DNA from: JBOFGK01 sp051649085
GTDB taxonomy: Bacteria; Bacillota_I; Bacilli_A; UBA3375
DNA: 21,407 nt
NCBI GenBank assembly: GCA_051649085.1
Contig: JBOFGK010000043.1
Coordinates: forward strand, 1-21,407
Reading direction: 5' to 3'
A program made the translations under genes and the position numbers. Shown one piece after another: positions 16,561 through 21,407 of the stretch (the first letter of the stretch is position 1; every line of letters starts with the position of its first letter). Under the pieces are notes generated by a model. That model was not told where the DNA came from. It saw only the letters and a list, made by a program, of their open reading frames with translations, and searched no databases.

Positions 16561-16569
16561 ATTATAACA
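16561..16569 (-). promoter_or_regulatory. Extended -10 promoter of the amino-acid importer operon
   Basis: TGT-TATAAT on the minus strand, about 30 bases ahead of the binding-protein start. The nearest -35-like hexamer, TTGACC (16588-16593), is 21 bases away, too far for standard spacing. The leader is too short for a riboswitch. Confidence 0.55.
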
Positions 16570-16710
16570 CATTTTAAGCTATTTTAAGGTCAATAAACAT
16601 AATCGTTTCATCTTCAGTTGTATACAAGTAGCTTGATTAATAGGCAATTATTGTAGAAATATTTGTTATTTATTAGATTAATAATAATCAATTTTGATTG
16701 TCTTTATTTT

Positions 16711-16735
16711 AAAAAAGTTGGGCATTACCCAACTT
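16711..16735 (-). terminator. Terminator of the orphan 551-residue gene
   Basis: AAGTTGGG / CCCAACTT arms (16715-16722, 16728-16735) with a 5-base loop, then six Ts on the minus strand, about 45 bases past the stop. Confidence 0.85.
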
Positions 16736-16778
16736 CTTAACTATTTTTACTAATTCTAGTAAATTATTCTTTTTGTCA

Positions 16779-18434
16779 TTATTTATTTCGAATTCCATTC
16801 ACATAATAACGATTCAATATTTCACCAAATCCTCCACGAATCGTTTCGGCAAGTACACCTGTTTTAGCTTCAAACGTTTCAAGAAATTTATTTTTTATCT
16901 CCTCCGTCGAAGTTTTCAAATGTTCTTCTAAAAGCTCTTCAAGTTCTTGTCCATTATAAATATGTGGTGAACGACAAAACACCATTGTTGTTTTTTCGTT
17001 CTTCAAAACTTTTTTCAAATAAAAATGAAGCTCTGTTTCATTTCTTAAATCAAATTTCAATAACTCTTTTCGATATTTACGAAAAATAATTTTTGTGGAA
17101 AAAAATTTTTCTTGTTGTTCGAGAATTGGTTTAATGAACGTTATAAATTTTTTTTCGTTGATTTTTTTTAGACGACGAACATAAGTCATTGATGCAAAGT
17201 GACCACAGCTTCCAATCATTACAATTATTTGTTGCTCATTGATTGTTCGATTAATTTTTTCCCTTGAACTCATTTCCAAAAAACAATTAAACTTTTCCAC
17301 AAATCGACTTGTTTCAATTGGCTCATAGTTTTGTTTTTCTAGAAAATTTTCTAATAATTTTTTTCTCGTCAACCTAATCCATTGCTGATTAATTTGTCTA
17401 TGGGTTTTTCTGAACATTAATTGTCCAAGCTCCAACAGTCCTTCATCTGCTGTTTGGAAAAACGCAAGCTTAGAATTTTTCCCTTTACTTATAAACTTTT
17501 TATTACTTTCTACTAAATAGTCGGAATTTTTCAAGATTAATCTATGTATATAGAAATACTCCAATAGCTCATTATCTGTAAATTCATGTGCAAAGACTGC
17601 ATCGTAATTACCAAATGTTTGTGTCTTTATGCTATTCAAGAAATAATGTGCAGTTCTTCGTTTTAAATTGAGACAATCTTGAACGGAAATTCCCAATACT
17701 TCTGCACATTCTTTATCGGTGAATTTAATTGCATCAGCTTTTGAAAGTTTCTGAAATAATACTTGATATTCAATAATTTTGTTAATAAATTTTTGTTTTC
17801 TTTGACTTTTAACTTTCAATCCGTGAATTTGCTTTTTCAAAATTGTACACGACTTTTCATTGTCCACGTGTCCTTTTGATTTAACTAACTTTGCTTGCCA
17901 ACTTACGAGGTCTGTTTCTAATTTTGCTAATTTAAAATACTCGCGCTCTAGTTTAACGTCAAAATATTTAAGCAAATAAGGATTTGCCTGACGATGGATC
18001 AAACCATTACTTAACATCAACACCACAGCTTCTTTGACAATCAATCCATACAATAAATCTGTTATTATTATATTATCGTACAAAAAATGGAGTTGAAAAG
18101 ATGGAATCAAATCGAACGAAGGCACATATAAACTTCTTTCTATTTTATAGAAGTTTTGATAAACAAATATTCGTTCTTTAAAATAATCTTTTGCATTTTT
18201 AAGTAATTGATAATTTTTCAACTTAAAGTTTGCAGCTTCTAATTTGCTATATTCTTGATGTGAAATATATATATCTTCATCCAAAATATATTGGATTAAA
18301 TCCGGTTCAAGTTTTTTAACTTGAAGTATATAATAAAGTGCTGGTTCACATCGAGCTTCGAGCGAAAATTGATCATGATCAACATCATCAGTTTTTCGAG
18401 TTGTTATACTTATAATTTCTTCAATAATATTCAT
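16779..18434 (-). CDS. Unrecognised 551-residue protein with possible helix-turn-helix
   Basis: I do not recognise this protein. It is soluble, with no signal peptide or membrane segment, and rich in Lys, Leu, Phe and Tyr. A charged stretch at about 160-225 may be coiled coil. Residues 239-262 (TDKECAEVLGISVQDCLNLKRRT) look like a helix-turn-helix: a small-residue turn at LGIS between two helices, ending in basic residues. The C-terminal third contains VMIGSCGHFASMTYVRRLKK (about 400-420) and a Gly-rich GGFGEILNRYYV near the end. GGGAAG precedes the ATG. It is a single-gene unit with promoter, structured leader and strong terminator, so it is a real expressed gene. A large regulator or a nucleic-acid-binding accessory protein would fit, but this is inference only. 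Confidence 0.75.
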   Translation of the reverse strand: MNIIEEIISITTRKTDDVDHDQFSLEARCEPALYYILQVKKLEPDLIQYILDEDIYISHQEYSKLEAANFKLKNYQLLKNAKDYFKERIFVYQNFYKIERSLYVPSFDLIPSFQLHFLYDNIIITDLLYGLIVKEAVVLMLSNGLIHRQANPYLLKYFDVKLEREYFKLAKLETDLVSWQAKLVKSKGHVDNEKSCTILKKQIHGLKVKSQRKQKFINKIIEYQVLFQKLSKADAIKFTDKECAEVLGISVQDCLNLKRRTAHYFLNSIKTQTFGNYDAVFAHEFTDNELLEYFYIHRLILKNSDYLVESNKKFISKGKNSKLAFFQTADEGLLELGQLMFRKTHRQINQQWIRLTRKKLLENFLEKQNYEPIETSRFVEKFNCFLEMSSREKINRTINEQQIIVMIGSCGHFASMTYVRRLKKINEKKFITFIKPILEQQEKFFSTKIIFRKYRKELLKFDLRNETELHFYLKKVLKNEKTTMVFCRSPHIYNGQELEELLEEHLKTSTEEIKNKFLETFEAKTGVLAETIRGGFGEILNRYYVNGIRNK

Positions 18435-18519
18435 GATTGCTTCCCTTTTTTTTCTTTACAATCATCTGTTTTAACTCATTGGCCCTAAGTTTTATGTTTT
18501 ATTTTGTACTTTATTATTT

Positions 18520-18564
18520 GCTATAACAGTTTCATAGCAAAAACGCCTTATTTTTCAATAACGC
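18520..18564 (-). promoter_or_regulatory. Two consecutive hairpins in the orphan gene leader
   Basis: In the minus-strand transcript, a TTATT-GAAA-AATAA stem capped by GAAA, closed by CG/CG with a GG bulge (about 18543-18564), is followed by TTTTT. It runs directly into a second stem, GCTAT...ATAGC (18520-18538), which extends to 7 pairs with a 5-base loop. The first resembles a weak intrinsic terminator within the leader, possibly an attenuator. Confidence 0.35.
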
Positions 18565-18613
18565 TATTTGTACCCTAGAATAAATTTTATATTTATTTTT
18601 ACATTATAAAGGT

Positions 18614-18642
18614 ATTATACATTATTTTCTCCTACTTGTAAA
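18614..18642 (-). promoter_or_regulatory. Sigma-A promoter of the orphan gene
   Basis: TTTACA (-35), 17-base spacer, TATAAT (-10) on the minus strand, giving a leader of roughly 175 bases before the ATG. Confidence 0.65.
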
Positions 18643-18771
18643 GTATTTTATTCTTTAATGTTCAGTTTTTTTTCCTGTCAAATGTCCAAACGACTAAAGC
18701 TTGTTATCTAGTACACCGGCTTGCCTTTATAAAGAATTTTCCCTCCATTTAAAACGCAAATTTTTTCATTT

Positions 18772-18813
18772 GAAAAATCGAGAAAATTCACCTTTATTTT
18801 GCTCGAATTTTTC
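18772..18813. repeat. Inverted repeat, near-perfect 11-12 base arms
   Basis: GAAAAATCGAG (18772-18782) and CTCGAATTTTTC (18802-18813) pair with a single bulged base around a 19-base loop. It lies between the yhfW-like terminator and the orphan-gene promoter; a second terminator or a protein-binding site are both possible. Confidence 0.45.
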
Positions 18814-18870
18814 TTTTATTTGTACTTAAGTGCTTTGGCTATATTCCCCCAGGAAATAGACACAATTAAA

Positions 18871-18898
18871 ACAATGCACCCACATTAGAGATGGATGC
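18871..18898 (-). terminator. Probable terminator of the yhf-type operon
   Basis: In RNA, GCAUCCA (18892-18898) pairs with UGGGUGC (18876-18882), including one U-G pair, around a 9-base loop. ATTGTTTTAATT follows, a modest T tract. It starts 15 bases after the yhfW-like stop. Confidence 0.55.
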
Positions 18899-18912
18899 TT
18901 TTGTTTAAGTAA

Positions 18913-20130
18913 TTAATTGTTGATTAATGCATGAATAGTTGTACCATTTTCTAAATCTTCCATCATTAATAGCTTAATTATTGTTTGACCAATATCAGCC
19001 ATTGTTGGAAGTATACCTAAATTAATTTGCTTGTTGTTTTGCTCAAGGTAACAAAGAATTGGCACATATTCTCTCGTATGTTGTGGATGTCCAATTGTTG
19101 GGTCATCACCGTGATCTGCCATAACAATTAAGAGTGTATTGTCATCTAATTGTTCAATTAAATTTCCTAAAAAATCATCAACTATTTGCAATTTATTAGC
19201 AAACTTGTGAACGTCTTGTGCATGCCCTGCTAAATCTGTTTCTTGAACATTTGCAAAAATCAAACCATTTGTTTGTGTTTTATTTGCTTTAAGAACAAAT
19301 TCCATCACTTCATCCGTGGCAACCGCTGGTAAAAATTTAGCGTTTGGGGCAACAATTACATCAGCAGCTTTTCCAATTAAAGTCACAGGCACTTGTGCTT
19401 CGTCTAATCGAAAAGCTGTTTGTTTTGTATAATCAATCCCAAACCCTAAATGGACACATTGATAACTATCAGTATAAACACCTGACTTTGGTGCATTTAC
19501 CCCAATATACGCCTGTTCATGTTCTTCGATTGCTGCAAGTATCTGCTCAATTGATGTTTCTTTTGAACCAAAAACAATTAACCTTGGAACTTTAATAATT
19601 GAGCGAATTTTTTCAGCAATCTCAACCACTTGAGTAAACTCCATTTTATTTAAATCAGCTGTGATATTAAATGCTTGACCAGGATCTGTTTCAATATTAT
19701 CACCAATTGTAAAAGTATTTTCGATTAACAACAGTTTTAGATTTTTCCCAACTAGTTGATAATTAATATTTTCATCTTCAAGTAGCTCAATAATTTCTGA
19801 AATATAGGAACTAAAACTACGTTCTTCAACTTTTAATGGTTTTGAACCATTAATTTCTTGATGTCCAAAATATGAATCTGCTCCATAATGGGCTAGCTTT
19901 GCCTTGCCAATAATATATGGTTCTGTCATATTTTCTAAGTCTAGTAACTGATGAAGCCCTAATTTACGTAAGTTATTAAATTTCAAGTGAGGATTATTTT
20001 CTAACACATGTTTGGCAGTATTTGCACCAATATCAAGTGGACGTGTAGTTGCTACATCATCCATTTCACCAACACCAAATCCATCGATTACTAGAAGAAT
20101 TATTTTATTAATCTTGTTTTCCCAAGCCAT
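18913..20130 (-). CDS. yhfW: YhfW-like phosphopentomutase homologue (alkaline phosphatase superfamily)
   Basis: A metal-dependent enzyme of the DeoB/alkaline phosphatase superfamily, 405 residues. Metal-site signatures are present: VIDGFGVGE with Asp16, ETDLAGHAQD, MADHGDD with Asp339 and His340, and HPQHTREY with His351. The motif GADSYFGHQE aligns with the GKDTxTGHWE of true phosphopentomutases, placing Ser86 where they have the phosphorylated Thr. Overlap with a YhfX-like gene and the YhfW-like length (E. coli YhfW is about 400 residues) favour YhfW over DeoB. The substrate is not known; a phosphosugar isomerisation or transfer is likely by family. The start is supported by AGGAG upstream of ATG; it overlaps the preceding gene by 23 bases and is the last gene of its operon. 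It could still be called DeoB by a simple search. Confidence 0.8.
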   Translation of the reverse strand: MAWENKINKIILLVIDGFGVGEMDDVATTRPLDIGANTAKHVLENNPHLKFNNLRKLGLHQLLDLENMTEPYIIGKAKLAHYGADSYFGHQEINGSKPLKVEERSFSSYISEIIELLEDENINYQLVGKNLKLLLIENTFTIGDNIETDPGQAFNITADLNKMEFTQVVEIAEKIRSIIKVPRLIVFGSKETSIEQILAAIEEHEQAYIGVNAPKSGVYTDSYQCVHLGFGIDYTKQTAFRLDEAQVPVTLIGKAADVIVAPNAKFLPAVATDEVMEFVLKANKTQTNGLIFANVQETDLAGHAQDVHKFANKLQIVDDFLGNLIEQLDDNTLLIVMADHGDDPTIGHPQHTREYVPILCYLEQNNKQINLGILPTMADIGQTIIKLLMMEDLENGTTIHALINN

Positions 20131-21238
20131 TATATACTCCTATTATTTGCGGGTTATTTTTATTAAGTCCTTCAACTAATATTACTTGTGAACGAGTTAC
20201 AAACATTTGTGTCCGAAATACCATAATTACACTTTCTCCATAATTATAATTTCCCTTAACTTCAAAATAATAATCAATACTTTTTGAATCCGGAGAATTA
20301 ACCTCGACAATTTCTTGTCCAATTAACGCATGCTTCAAGTTTCCACGTCGGTAGAAACCTCCACCATAACAATATGATTTTGATCCAACATTATGCGAAA
20401 TTTCACTTAGATACAAATATGCAAGCTGTTCATTTGTTTGACGATTAATTGGTAAAGTTCCAGTGAGACCATGACCTGGTTCCGCTTGCGTTGCCCCAAG
20501 ACTTGCCAGTAATTCAAGTGAACTTTGTGAAGTTGCACTTGGTAAATTTAGTTCAGTAATTTTAAAACCAGATTCATTAAGCAACTTTTGTGCTCTAATT
20601 ATTGTTTGATAATTTTTAGTCGGACTAATCTGTTCATCAATAACTAGTAAGCAAGGAAAAGCTGTTAGCCCACAAATGTCAACTGCTTGAAATTTTTTTA
20701 GTTTTTCCGTAATTTTTGGGAGTTTTTTCAATTCAAAACCTGCAATTTGACCATCATAAATTAGATCATTTTCTAAATCAATTACCTTCAAAAGAATTTT
20801 TTGTTTAAGATTTAACTCTAAACACAATTGATTAATCTCGTCAAGAATCTCTAAGGAATATACCGTAAAATACTTCGGTTTTGCAAGTAAAATTCGTTTA
20901 AGTAATGACTTGGGAACTTGAACAAGATGACCAACATTTCCAATGGGAATTTGGTTTTCAATCATGACTATTGCTTCTTGATAATCAACAACAACCGCTC
21001 CTTCAAATCCAAGTTCCATTAGCTTTTGAGCAATTAGCGGATTACGACCAATTTGTTTAAGCATAAAGAATAGTTTAATCTGTTGTGCTTGAGCAGTTTT
21101 CAACATTTTTTGAGCATTGACGAGTAAAGTATCAACATCAATTACATATGAATCCGGTAACAACTCACCAGCTTGGTGTTTTGCTTGAACGTATTTAATT
21201 AGTTTAGGGTTTTCTGTTATTATTTTTTTCAAGAACAT
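20108..21238 (-). CDS. yhfX: YhfX-like PLP-dependent protein, alanine racemase N-terminal fold
   Basis: 376 residues with the fold-type III PLP barrel pattern: SYVIDVDTLLVNA near the N-terminus and FFMLKQIGRNP, where Lys61 is the expected Schiff-base lysine. A GAVVVDYQEAIVM segment and PSATSQSSLE with EPGHGLTGTLP later in the chain match the YhfX type, as does the length (E. coli YhfX is about 390). Its adjacency to a YhfW-like gene reproduces the E. coli yhfX-yhfW order, which supports both names. AGAAGGG lies eight bases before the ATG, fixing the start inside the last 35 bases of the upstream gene. Family members are of unknown reaction; an amino-acid racemase-like or decarboxylase-like chemistry is inference. 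Confidence 0.8.
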   Translation of the reverse strand: MFLKKIITENPKLIKYVQAKHQAGELLPDSYVIDVDTLLVNAQKMLKTAQAQQIKLFFMLKQIGRNPLIAQKLMELGFEGAVVVDYQEAIVMIENQIPIGNVGHLVQVPKSLLKRILLAKPKYFTVYSLEILDEINQLCLELNLKQKILLKVIDLENDLIYDGQIAGFELKKLPKITEKLKKFQAVDICGLTAFPCLLVIDEQISPTKNYQTIIRAQKLLNESGFKITELNLPSATSQSSLELLASLGATQAEPGHGLTGTLPINRQTNEQLAYLYLSEISHNVGSKSYCYGGGFYRRGNLKHALIGQEIVEVNSPDSKSIDYYFEVKGNYNYGESVIMVFRTQMFVTRSQVILVEGLNKNNPQIIGVYNGLGKQD

Positions 21239-21407
21239 GTCTAATCCCTTCTGTTAAAATACGAATAACTGTTTCTTCTCCAGCTCGCATCGGATTAATC
21301 CTTATTAAAGAGTTATCGTTAACTGAAACAATCTGTTTAAATGTCCCTGACACTTGATAGAACATCGGTACAAACTCATAAATTGACTCTGCTCCCACAG
21401 GATTAGG
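21204..21407 (-). CDS. C-terminal 67 residues of the gene upstream of yhfX, possibly YhfZ-like
   Basis: An open frame enters from the right edge, reading PNPVGAESIYEF..., and ends at 21204. It is clearly a partial gene, not a short one starting at GTG 21398, because the frame continues upstream without a stop and no ribosome binding site is visible. The stretch INPMRAGEETVIRILTEGI and a basic end are seen. It overlaps the YhfX-like gene by 35 bases, so it belongs to the same operon. In E. coli the genes before yhfX are yhfY and yhfZ; identity as the regulator YhfZ is a guess from position only. Confidence 0.55.
   Translation of the reverse strand, partial: PNPVGAESIYEFVPMFYQVSGTFKQIVSVNDNSLIRINPMRAGEETVIRILTEGIRHVLEKNNNRKP

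Larger units (their letters stand above)
18435..18912. other. Intergenic region between yhfW-like gene and orphan gene
   Basis: About 480 bases with no credible gene. From right to left on the minus strand it holds a terminator for the yhfW-like gene, a long-arm inverted repeat, a sigma-A promoter and a leader of about 175 bases with two hairpins ahead of the orphan gene. Confidence 0.7.

Noticed and set aside
19344..19595. Plus-strand open frame of 83 codons
   Set aside because: It is antisense to the intact YhfW-like gene and has no supporting signals.
18913..20130. Naming the gene deoB and linking it to the PNP gene as a nucleoside catabolism pair
   Set aside because: The genes are 10 kb apart in separate units, the partner is a YhfX-like gene, and the nucleophile Thr is Ser.
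21204..21398. Complete 64-residue gene starting at GTG 21398
   Set aside because: The frame continues upstream to the window edge without a stop, so this is the tail of a longer gene.
1..21407. tRNA, rRNA, CRISPR arrays or insertion sequences
   Set aside because: No cloverleaf, rRNA-like block, spaced palindromic repeat array or transposase frame was seen on either strand.

Overview
The window is AT-rich throughout and looks like a low-GC Gram-positive bacterium (Bacillota). TGA is used as a stop, strong GGAGG-type ribosome binding sites precede most genes, sigma-A-like promoters are near consensus, and there is a lipoprotein substrate-binding protein and the remains of a Listeria-Bacteroides-repeat surface protein with a wall-anchor-like tail. 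Nearly every gene is on the minus strand; only a TetR-type regulator and a small DUF2442-like gene are on the plus strand. The species cannot be fixed from the sequence alone.

Region 1 (1-7.5 kb) is a peptide biosynthesis locus: an Sfp-type phosphopantetheinyl transferase followed, after an unusually long AT-rich gap, by a large non-ribosomal peptide synthetase that runs off the left edge. The visible domains are C-A-PCP-E-C-A(partial), so the first visible residue is predicted to be epimerised to the D form and passed to a D-L condensation domain. Region 2 (7.7-8.7 kb) is a single purine nucleoside phosphorylase gene with its own promoter and terminator. Region 3 (8.8-10.5 kb) is a broken repeat-containing surface protein gene. 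It has an 8-bp tandem duplication that shifts the frame, a second shift near its upstream end, no start codon, a degenerate sorting motif, and a seven-copy T-rich tandem repeat upstream.

Region 4 (10.6-13.6 kb) holds a NatAB-like ABC-2 exporter facing a divergent TetR-family regulator. The regulator appears to start with an AUU codon behind a perfect Shine-Dalgarno, and a candidate operator sits at the exporter transcription start. Region 5 (13.7-16.6 kb) has a DUF2442-like gene converging on a complete three-gene polar amino-acid ABC importer operon. Region 6 (16.7-18.6 kb) is a 551-residue orphan protein I could not assign, with its own promoter, structured leader and terminator. Region 7 (18.7-21.4 kb) is the end of a yhf-type operon: the C-terminus of an upstream protein (possibly YhfZ-like), a YhfX-like PLP-fold protein and a YhfW-like phosphopentomutase homologue, translationally linked by short overlaps.

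The best leads for something undescribed are the NRPS product, the orphan 551-residue protein, the shortened yhf unit with a Ser in the phosphopentomutase nucleophile position, and the AUU-initiated regulator.
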